Positions 25,327 to 36,963 of a DNA stretch of 64,000 nt are shown here, piece after piece (within the stretch, counting starts at the first letter, position 1; each line of letters begins with the position of its first letter). The position numbers and the translations under genes are program-made. Source of the stretch: Helianthus annuus (Eukaryota; Streptophyta; Magnoliopsida; Asterales; Asteraceae). The stretch is from contig NC_035448.2 of NCBI RefSeq assembly GCF_002127325.2, forward strand, positions 121,496,282 through 121,560,281, read 5' to 3'. The notes under the pieces were generated by a model. That model was not told where the DNA came from, made no database searches, and was given only the letters and a program-made list of their open reading frames with translations.

Positions 25327-28300
25327 ATGTGGTATGATAACCAATACATGACTAGACAAGATATTGAAAATATCATCACTCAAGGTATAGCTAATGCTAT
25401 TCCTGCAATCATGGCTGCTGCTCAGAAACCTGTTGAACCGCAACAAATCATTCCTAGTAAACGTACTCAGGAAGACAATTTTAGTCATAGTGTAAATGGA
25501 GGCAGCAATCATGACGATAATAATCCACGACAGGCCCCACTTCCTAAGAAAATGAAAGCTGCAACGCCTGGTTGCACTTACAAAGAATTTCTTGCTTGCA
25601 AACCTGCTGAATTTGCAGGCAACGAAGGAGCAACTGCAGTACTGTGTTGGTTAGAGAAAACCGAAGCAGTAATTGCAATAAGTAAGTGTGTCGAAGAAGA
25701 TCAAGTTATGTATGCTTCAAATCTATTCAAAGAAGGGGCGCTAGAGTGGTGGAATACTGTATTACAAGCAAAAAGAAGAAGGATGGCTTATGCTATGAGA
25801 TGGGAAAAATTTAAGATTCTTGTAGAAAGAAAATATTGTCCTGAATATGAAAAAGAACAAATAACAAATAAGTTCCTAAATCATCGTATGACGGGTGTCG
25901 ATTGTCGTGGTTATACTTCGACATTCTTTGAATATGCTAGAGTGGTACCAACACTGGCTTCGCCAGAACCAGTACTCATTTCCCGTTACGTTTGGGGATT
26001 AATTAGTGAAATCCGTAACATTGTCAAAGCTGCGAGACCTCGCACTATTGACGATGTTGTGGAATTAGCTAATACCCTAACTGATGAACTGGTACGTGCA
26101 AGAGAAGAAGATCGAAAGATGGAATTGGCCCAAAAGATTACCCAAGGATTTCGTATGGGCAATAATAGTAATAAATTCAAGAAGAGAGGAACGAGGCAAG
26201 CTGCAAATCCGCCTTTTTGCAGAAATTCCAGAAAGAATCACTTTGGAAGGTGTAATGTGACCTGCAATTTTTGCAAAGCTATAGCACATAGTGAAGAAAA
26301 CTGCAAAAAGAAAACCATAGTCTGCTATAACTATGGAGAAACAGGACATTACAAAACAGAATGTCCTAAATTTATCAAAAGCACAGACAATAAAGGCAAA
26401 CCAGCTGATGGAACAACAAAGAAGAATGCACGAGCATTCCAGCTAACCACCCAGGAAGCAGAACTCATTCCAGATGTGATAGCCGGTACGTTCTTAGTTC
26501 ATGACGTGTTTGCAAAAGTATTATTCGACTCTGGTGCAAACCAAAGTTTTATCAATACTTCATTCTGCCAAGCTCTTAACTTACCCTTAACCACCCTTAG
26601 GCAGATTTTTACAGTCGAAACAGCAAATGGGAATTCTGTTAACATAAATAAGGTTTTGCAAGAAGGAAAGATAGAACTCTTAGGTCATAAGTTCTCTGCA
26701 AACCTGTTACCTATGAAATTAGCCGGATTCGATGTGGTATTAGGAATGGATTGGTTATTGGCCAACCATGCTCGAATCCTTTGTGATAAGAATTCCGTAG
26801 AAATCCGTACTCCCACAGGAGAGGTAATTTTAATTACAGGAGATAAACCTCGAAAGCCACTGAAATTCATTTCAGTAATGAAGTTGGCTAGTTATTCAAG
26901 AAAACAAGAAATGGTGTATATGATTTCTGTAATCATTAACACTAAAAGTAAGGAACTCCAAGACATCCCTATAGTCTCAGAATACCCAGATGTCTTTCCA
27001 GAAGAATTACCCGGGTTACCACCCGATAGAGAAGTAGAGTTTAGAATTCATCTAATTCCGGGTACTCCACCAATAGCCAAGGCACCTTATCGATTAGCAC
27101 CCACCGAAATGCTAGAATTGAAAAAGCAGTTAGATGAATTATTAAGCAAGGGATTTATACAACCTAGTTCATCCCCTTGGAGAGCACCAGTGTTGTTTGT
27201 GAAAAAGAAGGATGGATCGATGAGGATGTGTATCGATTATAGGGAACTAAATAAAGTTACAATTAAGAATCGATACCCATTACCTAGGATTGACGATCTT
27301 TTTGATCAACTTCAAGGCGCTAGGTATTTTTCTAAAATAGACTTAAGATCCGGATATCACCAGCTGAAAGTACAAGAAGAAGACATACCTAAAACTGCTT
27401 TCAGAACTAGGTATGGCCATTATGAGTTTACAGTCATGCCCTTTGGACTAACAAATGCCCCAGCGGCATTTATGGACATGATGAATCGAATCTGTAAACC
27501 ATATTTGGATAAATTTGTAATCGTATTCATCGACGATATACTTATTTATTCCAAAAGTCAGGAAGAACATTGCGAGCACCTGCATGCACTCTTAACTTTG
27601 TTAAGAAAGGAAAGCTTTACGCCAAATTCTCGAAGTGTGAATCCTGGCTGCAAGAAGTACAATTCTTAGGTCACATGGTGAATCACGAAGGAATTCATGT
27701 AGATCCTGCTAAAATAGAAGCAATCACCAAATGGAAGGTCCCGCAAACAGCTATGGAAATTAGAAGTTTTCTAGGCTTAGCTGGATACTACAGACAATTT
27801 ATTAAGGATTTCTCTAAGATAGTTGTACCTTTGACTAAGCTGACCTGTAAAGCTGTTAAGTTTGAATGGGGACTTAGACAAGAAGAAGCTTTTAAAATTT
27901 TAAAGCACCGATTGACGAATGCTCCAATTTTAGCCTTACCCGAAGGAATAGAAGATTTTGAAGTATATTGTGATGCTTCAAAATTAGGATTCGGATGTGT
28001 GTTGATGCAACACAAAAAGGTAATTGCGTATGCTTCCAGACAATTGAAGAAGCACGAGGAAAACTATACGACTCATGATTTAGAATTAGGAGCTATAGTT
28101 TTTGCCCTTAAAATCTGGAGACATTATCTGTATGGAAGTAAATTTACTGTTTATACAGATCATAAAAGTTTAAGGTACATATTTGGGCAAAAAGAGTTAA
28201 ATATGAGGCAAAGAAGATGGATGGAAATCCTAAACGATTACGACTGTGATATTCAATATCACGAAGGAAAGGCAAACGTAGTCGCAGATGCCTTAAGTCG

Positions 28301-29780
28301 TAAGTATCAGGAGAAGCAAAAGCGAGTCCGTGCTCTTAGATTAAATCTACAAGTAGATTTAATGGAGCAATTGAAGAAAATTCAAGAAACCGCAATCAAG
28401 GACGATGCTGAAGAAATGAAAGGATATATAAAGGAACTGGAACAAGGAAGTGATGGAATTTGGAGATTCCACAAAAAGAGAATTTGGGTACCTAAGCAAG
28501 GAGAATTAAGAAATAAGATTTTAGAAGAAGCTCATAAATCTAGGTATACCGTACATCCAGGAAACAATAAGATGTACCAAGATTTAAGAAACAATTTCTG
28601 GTGGATAGGAATGAAAAAGGATATAGCTAGTTATGTATTGAAGTGTCTTACTTGTTCACAAGTTAAGGCCGAACACCAGAAACCTTCAGGATTACTACAA
28701 CAGCTAGAAATGCATGTATGGAAATGGGAACTCATAACAATGGATTTTGTTACTAAGTTACCCAAAACCAGAAAAGGTAATGATGCGATTTGGGTAATTG
28801 TGGATCGATTAACCAAATCAGCTCATTTCCTACCTATGAAAGAAACCTTTAACACGGAAAGATTAGCCAAATTATATGTAGATGAAGTAGTATCTTTACA
28901 TGGAATCCCACTCTCCATAGTATCAGATAGGGATAGTCGTTTCACTTCCCATTTTTGGACTAGTTTCCAGAAAGCAATGGGAACCCGACTAAATTTGAGT
29001 ACGGCATGTCATCCACAAACAGACGGACAAAGTGAAAGGACGATCCAAACCTTGGAAGACATGCTCTGAGCATGTGTAATTGATTTTGGTGGTAATTGGG
29101 ATAACCACTTACCCTTAATTTAATTCTCCTATAATAATAGTTATCATTCAAGCATCGAAGCTGCTCCATTCGAAGCATTGTATGGACGCAAGTGCAGAAC
29201 CCCAGTTTGTAGGGCAGAAATAGGAGAAAGTCAATTATCAGGTCCAGAAATTGTGCAAGAAACTACTGACAAGATAACTCAAATCAAGGAAAGATTAAAG
29301 ACTGCTAGAGATCGCCAGAAAAGCTATGCAGACAATCGCTGTAAGCCACTAGAGTTTCAAGTCAGAGACAAAGTACTTTTGAAAGTCTCTCCTTGGAAAG
29401 AAGTAGTATGATTCGGTCAGAAAGGAAAGCTGAGTCCAAGATACGTAGGACCATTTACAGTAATGCAACGAATAGGACCAGTTGCTTATCGCTTACAACT
29501 ACCAGAAGAATTAGCCGGAGTACATGATGTGTTTCATGTATCCAATCTCAAGAAGTGTTTATCAGACGAATCCCTGGTAGTACCTCTTCAAGATGTAGAG
29601 GTAAATGAAAAGTTAAAATTCGTAGAGAAACCACTGCAAATAGAAGACAAGAAAGTCAAGTTTCTCAAACACAAGCGACTAGTGCTAGTCAAAGTCAAAT
29701 GGGATTCAAAGAGAGGAACAGAATACACTTGGGAGCTGGAATCAGAAATGAAGCGGAAATACCCTCATTTATTCCAATAA
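25327..29780 (+). pseudogene. gypsy gag-pol polyprotein, four inactivating lesions
   Basis: In order: gag domain ([10 protein letters not shown], about residue 140), two CCHC knuckles ([14 protein letters not shown] intact; [14 protein letters not shown] with its second Cys changed to Tyr), protease [14 protein letters not shown] with [19 protein letters not shown] and [10 protein letters not shown], RNase H from [12 protein letters not shown], integrase HHCC ([10 protein letters not shown] ... CLTCSQVK) and D,D,E core ([26 protein letters not shown]), ending in a chromodomain-like [17 protein letters not shown]. Breaks: a 1-base frameshift near 27612 in the RT, and in-frame stops at 29067-29069, 29121-29123 and 29409-29411. 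The start at 25327 keeps nearly the whole gag. The C-terminal end suggests a Tekay/Del-like chromovirus; lineage is inference. Confidence 0.92.
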
Positions 29781-29782
29781 AT

Positions 29783-29816
29783 TTCGAGGACGAGATTTTT
29801 CTTAAGGTGGGGAGGA
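29783..29816 (+). other. polypurine tract of the chromovirus
   Basis: TTTCGAGGACGAGATTTT is followed by AAGGTGGGGAGGA, directly before the LTR start TGTAACAAC. Confidence 0.85.
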
Positions 29817-31252
29817 TGTAACAACTCTCACTAAAATTAACACTTAGTATGTAAATTGACTATTAAGGAAACCCTAATTGAGAAACCTAAGTAATTCCGC
29901 ATAAACCCTAAAATTTTCATAACAATCGGAATCAGGATCAGGGCCCCTAAAACTCAGGAGGGGTAAACCCTAAATGATAATTATCTACGAAATTCGTTGT
30001 CTAAATTAGGAATTCATAAACTGACGACTCACCAGGCCTATACCCATGACAAGCCTACCCTAGGCTAGGGGGACTTGCCCCGCGACACGCGACAGATGTC
30101 GCGTATTCTTCCGCGACACGCGGGAGGTGCACATTTCGGGTATATATAGAGGGCCTTGGGACTTGAATTCTGACATTTGTTCGACGATCAAATTCCAAAC
30201 CTACGTTAAGTTATAGCAGAAACAGTTCACGACACACACTAATCTCGAAACGCTGCCGCAATCAGGGTAATAACTCGATCGCTATTACGATTCAACGTCC
30301 GATCGATTGTAACTATCCAACAATTGTTTAAGTGCTGCTCAAATTGAGTTTATACTTTGTTATTCATCGTGATTTCGACTTGAATGTTTGAGTGCTGTTC
30401 GAACTCGGACTATACTCTGTCATTCGTTGTGAATCCGCTGAATTATTAAGTATTGAACTTGTAAATCGTTGTGAGGGTTTAATCTCGTGAATTGTTTTAA
30501 CTGCTGTATTAGTTACTAACCCGTTTGTGTGTGCATTGTTATTTAAATTAGGTTAATCAAGGCTAATCAGTAGGCTTATACTCTGCTCGTTAAATCTGCA
30601 ATGTGAGTCATTCTCTTTTTATCAACTGTTTTACAATACTCCAAATTATTTTCAAAGTTATAATTACAGTGATTAAGTTTATGTAATCACCAAATTACAG
30701 CCGGTATGTGGGGTATTGTGCACATTACTATTGTTTTTATCACTTTAGGTGGGCGAACCTAATTAGTGATACCCGTCACCATTGGGGCAGCCAATGGGGG
30801 ATATGACCACAGTCACCGAAGCGAGTCGAGTGACAAATACTGTGGGTAGTTGGTTTGATATCAGAAACATTGTAATCTCTCTTAATACTGTAAATTATAA
30901 CAAACGAGTCGTTTTAGTAAAAATGAATGATTCACTCAGTATTTCCCCGCTGACAAAACCTTTTTCAAACATGTTTCAGGTGATCTGTTGTGAGCAAAGA
31001 AAAGTGCCGTGGAGCACTACAAGCTTAGAAAAGTGGCTCAATGTAAATAAATAAAGAAACATGTTTTGAGAAATAAAGATTTCCCAGTGAAATCACCTTA
31101 TTGTAAATTAGGGGATTTATCCCTATATTATATAAGTTTTAATATTAAAAGATCCTGCTTAAAAAGACTTCCGCTGTCATTTAAATAGATACCACGGGAT
31201 TTCCTGCGTCGCGGCTCTGGACCGGGTCAAACCGGGGCCGAGGGCCGTGACA
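29817..31252 (+). repeat. 3' LTR of the chromovirus
   Basis: Runs TGTAACAACTCTCAC to GGGCCGTGACA, 1436 bp. A plus-strand TATA box (TATATATAGA) lies at 30141-30150. No second copy occurs in the window. The LTR end directly touches a 60-bp minisatellite. Confidence 0.85.
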
Positions 31253-32135
31253 ACTATTGTCCATTGTGATCCAGTAAGGCCCAGTATGGTCCACTAAAGC
31301 ATGTATGATCTACTATTGTCCATCGTGATCCATTCATGCCCAATATAGTCTATTAAGGCGTGTACGATCTATTATTGTTCATTGTGATCAAACAAGGCCT
31401 AATCTAGTCCATTAGAACATGTAGAATCTACTATTGTCCATCGTAATCAATTAAGGCCAATATAGTCCGTTAAGACATGTATGATCCAATATTGTCTATT
31501 ATGATCCATTAAGCCCCAAAATGGTAAATTAAGACATGTATGATCTACTATTTGTCTTTATGATCCATTTAAGCCTAGTATGGTCCATTAAAGACATGTA
31601 TGATCAACTATTGTCCATCGTGGTCTATTAAGGCCCAATATGGTCCAATAAGACATGTATCATCTAGTATTGGTCATTATGATCCATTTAAGCCCAGTAT
31701 GGTCCATTGAGACATGTATGATTTACTATTGTCCATCGTGATCCATTAAGGCCTAATATGGTCCATTAAAATATGTGTGATCCACTATTGGCCATTGTGA
31801 TCCATTAAGACCCATTATGGTCCATTAAGACATGTATGATATACTATTATCCATCGTGATCCATTAAGGCCGAGTATTGTCTATTAAAACTTGTATGATC
31901 TACTATTTTCCATCGTGATCCATTAAGGCCCGGTATGGTCCATTAAGACATGTATGATCCACTATTGGCCATTGTGATCCATTTGGCCTAACATAGTCTA
32001 TTAAGATATGTATAATGTACTATTGTCCATTATGATCCATTAAGACCTAATATGGTTCATTAACCCATATATGACCCACTATTGACCATTGTGATCCGTT
32101 AAGGCCCAATGTGGATCATAACACATATATGATTC
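31253..32135 (+). repeat. 60-bp minisatellite, about 15 copies
   Basis: Unit of 59-60 bp made of three related 20-mers: ATGATCTACTATTGTCCATC, TGATCCATTAAGGCCCAATA and TGGTCCATTAAGACATGTA. Copies differ by a few substitutions and short indels. It fills the gap between the gypsy LTR end and the CACTA right interior. Confidence 0.92.
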
Positions 32136-32329
32136 GGTACCAGTATTTGAATGTATTATTCGGTAAAATACTGGTATAGTACCAAACCAAAAGTACCAAT
32201 ACCAAACAGCCAAAAAGTGGGTACCAAATCGGTACCGAAAACAATTCGGTACAAGAAATTCGGTACCGATACTAATATAAATACATAAAAAACGTAGATA
32301 AACGTAAATAATATGCATAAATTAAAAGG

Positions 32330-32728
32330 GTGAGGTTCCTGTAAAAAAGACCTTTTTTCGTGAGAAGTGTGAGAAGGAATAGAAATTGACATGTAGGCAT
32401 TATGTTTTGGACTTAGACATGATGTTTTGGGTTGTTTTGGCAAGAAAAACACCAAACATAACAATTTAAAACACAATGCAACGTATTATGGGAGTGAAAT
32501 TTAAAAACACTACTTAACACTTAAAACACACTACTTAATGTTCTTGGCATGGTGTTTTAAGTTTTAAGCCTAAAATTCATTGCATTGTGTCTTAAATTGT
32601 TACGTTTGGTGTTTTTCTTGCCAAAACAACCCAAAACATTATACCCAAGTCCAAACCATGATGTCTACATGTCAATTCTTATGCCTTCTCACACTTCTCA
32701 TAAAAAAATGTCCTTTTTACAGGATCCT
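32330..32728. mobile_element. foldback MITE with 150-bp arms
   Basis: Arms 32333-32480 and 32580-32727 are inverted copies with modest divergence, spaced by about 100 bp. Ends read TTCCTGTAAAAA. The same terminal word begins the element at 49857, so this is a family. Confidence 0.82.
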
Positions 32729-32869
32729 AAGACTAAATTAACATATTATGTAGAAGAAAACAATTATGGTAATATTTAATAATAGTTTAAATTTTTAAAT
32801 ATCTAAGTAATTTTTTTTTGGTAATGTAATTTTTTAAATAAGAATATTACTTGAGAGAGAAGTTATGGA

Positions 32870-33050
32870 TGAAAATTTGTGTGTGTGTGTGTGGGGGTGG
32901 GGGGGGTAAGTTTTATGATGAAATACTTTGAGGAGAAAGTTTAAGTTTTAAGATGAAATATTTTGGAGGGAAGTTTAAGTTTTAGAAATGATATATTTTT
33001 GGGGGAGATTTTAAGTTTTAGAATGAAATATTGGGGGGGGGGGGATTTTA
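32870..33050 (+). repeat. G-run repeat in CACTA interior
   Basis: A unit of about 40 bp (AAGTTTTAAGATGAAATATT followed by a G-run) is repeated four times. G-runs reach 8 at about 32900 and 12 at about 33033. (GT)n precedes it at 32880. Confidence 0.8.
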
Positions 33051-33064
33051 AAGATGTAGTAAGT

Positions 33065-33857
33065 TTAGTTTTTGGTCACACATTATTTCCATGACATTTG
33101 ATAACATTTCGTCACACAAAATAAACAAAGTAATGATGGTGCGACGAATGTTTATATAAAACCACATGAAATTTGTAATTTTAAGTGTGACTATTGTCTA
33201 ACCTTTGGTCACATAAAATAATATATTTGGTCATACGTGTTAGATTTTAGCCACATTATTAAACATGTAATGTCATCGTAGATTACATTTGGCCACACTT
33301 TTCTAGTGTGGCTGTTTTTTCTTAACGTGTGGCTAATGGTTTCGAATACATATGTTTTAGTCAAATGAAACAATATTGTGAAAGTAGATCACGTTTGGCC
33401 ACACTTTTTTTAGTGTGGCTAATAAATGTCACAGTTTTTTTCTTAAAGTATGGCTAAAGGTTTTTGAACACATATGTTATTGGTCACATGAAAACAAATA
33501 AAGTGATCGTAGATAACATTTGGCCACATTTTGCTGGTGTGGCTAATATATGTCACAAATTTTTTTAAAGTGTAGCTAAAGGTGTCAACTACATGTGTTT
33601 TTGGTTACATAACACAAATATATGTGGCCATAGATCATATTTGGCCTCACATTCGAGTTGTGGCTAATAATTGTCACATTACTTCTAAAAGTGTGGCTAA
33701 AAATTTTAAATTGGTATACAATGGTCACATTAATAATAAAACGTGTGGTTAAAGGTGTTTTAAAATGTTATGAATGACCTTTAGCCACACATTTTTTCAA
33801 ATGTGTGGCAGAGCGGTTTTGCCAAAAGTGTGACCGTGGCCCTTTTTTCACGTAGTG
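33065..33857. repeat. right subterminal repeats of the CACTA element
   Basis: About a dozen GTGTGGCTAA, TTGGCCACA and TTAGCCACAC words, in both orientations, leading up to the terminal TTTTTTCACGTAGTG. Confidence 0.85.
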
Positions 33858-35328
33858 TTATTCGTTCGTCATCACATGACTAGTTTACCGTTTTTAACCT
33901 TTTTATCATAATTTATGGTTTCTTACCTTTCTCACTTGTTCCGACCCGTAATATTTCGCACGGAACATCATGCCTCAATTACTTAATTTCCCTTGTTCGT
34001 ATGCAATATTCGCAAACGAATACTTTGTAAATAAAGGGGCGTAAGCTTCACTTACCTTGTATCCGATTATGCACTTTTCCGCGTACTCGATCTGTTTGAC
34101 CTGCTTCTTTCCCAAGCCTCCACCTAGCTTGTCAAGCATCAAACTATCATCATAATTCGTAAGACAGTTAGAATTAGTCATCCTTACTTACGACTATTCC
34201 ATCTTACAGTTTTTATGTCGAAACTGCTATTCGATTTCATCATTGGTTAGTTTGACTTTTAAAAGTCAACTACCTTTAATCATATAATATACACAATTAA
34301 GTTAAATGAACATTATGATTAGAACTCATATTATCCCACATCACACGCAATTAATCAAATTAGGCAATTACGCGTTTCTTTCATAATTTCATCATATCTA
34401 CAATCATTCGGGCATTTTAACAAACACCTTGCGGGCATGATTTGTATAGTTCTTTTATCAAGTCTATGATTAACTTTTTAATCAAACTTTAACATCAATA
34501 TCACGCTCTTATGTCTAGTGTTCATGTACTACATTTAGAACTTGCATCACAACATCAATATTCATCCATTTAACACTCTAGTTCAAGTGTTCATCATATT
34601 GTCATAAAACCCACTTAGCTAGGTGTGGTAATCCATCCAAACACCTAATCATAGCAATTTTACTTCAAATTTCTACTTAGGGTTTGTTCCTAAGCAATCA
34701 TACATCACTAATTCGGCCATAGCCTTTACGATTCATACATAAATCGAAACATGGCAATGTAAACCCAATTTCACAACTTCATCAACATCAAAAATTTGAC
34801 ATACCTTACGATCCCCTAGCTTGGGTGATCGTTAATTCATGTTTATTCAAGAGTTTGAGCTCCAATTTCCTTTAAATTTTGAAGATGTTTGATGAACTAG
34901 GGTTTACCCCCTTTTGGTCGCCTGATGATCGATCCACACACACACACACACCATGTGTGTGTTGTGTGTTTTTTTTTGTTTATAAAATATAAAGTTTCCT
35001 TTGTTAAAATTTTGGTCCCTCAAGTTTAGTTTTGATCAATGAAGCCACAACTACTTGTTTATCACTTAATTGCATCTTACAACTAGGTTAATTATTCCTA
35101 GTTAACTTAGTGGGTTCGGGAAATTATAACCCGTTTTATTTTAAGTCCCGTTAACTCGGGCCTTTATAAACTTTGTTTTCTCAAAGAATTTATTCTTCTT
35201 TTAATTAATATTAGGATTATTTATTTAAATCCTAATATTTACCGGGTAAATCTTCACCACTAACGGTATTTTACCCGTCATTAATATTAACGTGGTTTGA
35301 TTACCAAACTCGTTTTTGGGGTGTTACA

Positions 35329-36261
35329 AAGGTTGTCCAACAATGTCTTTTTTATGTCATTATTGCATCATAAAGCTTAATTTAAATTACATTTTAAATT
35401 CAAAGCTCTGCCCTTTATTTAAAAGTCAAACCTCTACACTTCATTCAAAATTTAAACCTCTGCCATTCATTCATTATTCAAACCCCTGCTCTTCATAAGA
35501 AAAACAAACCTCTGGCCAGATTCAAAATACAAAATTCTAGCTCCAGATTCAAAATTCAAAATTCAAAATTCAAAATTCAAAATTCAAAATTCAAAATTCA
35601 AAATTCAAACCATATATTCGAACTATATAAATAACATATATGAATCTGGCTCCACATTCAAATTTCAGCTCATCTCTCTCACTCATATCCGCCAGCATAT
35701 CTCTCTCTCAAATGCATAGCTCTCATGATTCAGCCGGTTAATCTCCGATTACAGTTCTTTGTCCGAACATTTGTTGATTCTGTTTACACATTGTCATTCC
35801 AATATCATTGTTCCAACATCATCATTCCAATAAAGCTTCCCATCACACATCAACGTGTCAACATCGATGTTGCAATATCATTGTTGCAACATCGTGAAAA
35901 GTTGCATGTGCTACCTTCTTTGATGGGAGAGTTGCATTGTTCCAACATCGTTAAATGCCAATGAAGCTTTTCTTATGTCATTGAGTTTTCTCCTTTTATA
36001 GAAATTATAGATTGTTGCAACATCGTGAAAAGTTGTATGTGCTACCTTCTTTTATGGGAGAGTTGCATTTTAGGTTTGTGGCTTATTTTTTTAACTGTAG
36101 TTAGACTAATTTAATTTGATTATGAAGAAACAAGTGTTGATAATGTTGATAGTTTTTATTAACAGTCACATTTTTAGAATGTGTTAATATGCATATTGAT
36201 AGTATTAAATTAAATACATATACATAGAAAGGTAAAAATTTACTGAAATATGCATAAATTA
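35329..36261. other. intergenic DNA with (ATTCAAA)n and a duplicated segment
   Basis: A 7-bp microsatellite, ATTCAAA, runs about nine copies from 35540 to 35606. A 65-bp segment with TTGCAACATCGTGAAAAGTT occurs at about 35880 and again at 36014. No gene is recognised. Confidence 0.75.
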
Positions 36262-36615
36262 TTACACACTACAGTGAACACTTGCTAGGATTTCGTAGAC
36301 TCTCGCCTTTCTCCATGCGATTTCATTCTCTTTTTTGTTTTTCAGATCGGTTAGCATGTCGCCGATTTTCTGATCCTGTTTTGGTAGTTGTGTCAGAACC
36401 TCTTCTACATTCTTCTGGAAATCTGATGGAGGAGAGTGGAGGACTTCATCAAGCAATGCGATGCTGTTCCAGGTTTTGATGTAATTATTGTCACTGATTA
36501 TGCTGACTTTTCTGTTTAGTTCTTCATCTGATCTTTTTTCTTTTATTGACCAGATAGAGAATTGTGTTTTAACATAGTCGGTGTCTGACCAGTGGTAGAA
36601 GCATCTGTTTGCCAT
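36262..36615 (-). CDS. uncharacterised small protein, 117 aa
   Basis: I do not recognise the protein. The ORF starts ATGGCAAACAG, is 117 codons long, hydrophilic, with no signal peptide or membrane span. The middle and C-terminal part is charged and helical in character (VEEVLTQLPKQDQKIGDMLT, then KNKKENEIAWRKARVYEIL), as for a short coiled coil. Signs that it is a gene: a TATA box about 100 bp upstream and a frame undisturbed by stops amid very AT-rich sequence. Signs against: short length and no family. It could be the 5' exon of a larger gene. Nearest neighbour is the LTR at 36964. Confidence 0.5.
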   Translation of the reverse strand: MANRCFYHWSDTDYVKTQFSIWSIKEKRSDEELNRKVSIISDNNYIKTWNSIALLDEVLHSPPSDFQKNVEEVLTQLPKQDQKIGDMLTDLKNKKENEIAWRKARVYEILASVHCSV

Positions 36616-36710
36616 CTAGATTTTTGTTGGATCTGTTGGTTTTGATTTGTTTTAACAGACAGTGATTTGTAAGACAATTTATTGATGTATTGAATCAAAC
36701 TAATCATCGG

Positions 36711-36722
36711 TCTTTTATAGGG
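36711..36722 (-). promoter_or_regulatory. TATA box for the 36262-36615 ORF
   Basis: Minus strand CCCTATAAAAGA, followed about 30 bp downstream by a plausible start region (GATTCAATAC) and a leader of about 65 bp before the ATG. Confidence 0.55.
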
Positions 36723-36963
36723 TTTAAAATGCGTCTATATGGTAAATGAAGAGGTTAATTGTAATTATGATAGGCTGTTTTTTCTTTGAAGATTTAAAAT
36801 TTATCTCTTGGGTTTCTTGATATTTAATTTTATAGTTTTCCCATAAAAGTTTTGGGTTTGAAAAGGTTTTTGCCTTAAAAGGCTGTTGTTTAAAAATATA
36901 AATTTATATGTTTATATTTAATGTACACGTTTTGCTTGATTAGATAATTAAATGTACAATGAG

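Larger units (their letters stand above)
25327..31252 (+). mobile_element. 5'-truncated Ty3/gypsy chromovirus-type element
   Basis: The plus-strand order is gag, protease, RT, RNase H, integrase, chromodomain-like end, polypurine tract, LTR: the Metaviridae (Ty3/gypsy) order. The 3' LTR is present at 29817-31252. No matching LTR, leader or primer site is found before the gag start, so the 5' end is lost. The left junction with CACTA sequence is somewhere in 25240-25326. Confidence 0.88.
22614..33857. mobile_element. CACTA (En/Spm-type) DNA transposon, 11.2 kb
   Basis: Left end CACTACATCAAAAAAGG; right end is the reverse complement of CACTACGTGAAAAAAGG, so the ends pair with two mismatches. 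A 3-bp duplication TTA lies at 22611-22613 and 33858-33860, as CACTA elements make. Both ends carry dense GTGTGGCTAA / TTAGCCACAC subterminal words. No convincing transposase (TNPD or TNPA) is seen; a short minus-strand piece at about 23800-24120 could be an exon remnant. About 5.9 kb of the interior is a gypsy insertion. Confidence 0.93.
18593..35328 (-). mobile_element. solo LTR of the 3.1-kb family, split by two insertions
   Basis: Sequence from 18593 (TGGAAGACCCTTAC) follows the 836-4007 LTR in order, including GCGGAAGCTTC and CGTACCTGGCTCGG. It continues after the solo LTR at 22398 and again after the CACTA element at 33861, ending GGGGTGTTACA at 35328. The three pieces total about 3.1 kb, a full LTR. 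No internal region adjoins it. Flanking 5-mers GAGGC and AAGGT are alike but not identical, so the target duplication is doubtful. It is clearly older than the copies at 836 and 6735. Confidence 0.82.

Noticed and set aside
31253..32135. CRISPR-like array
   Set aside because: Units are contiguous with no unique spacers; it is a eukaryotic minisatellite.
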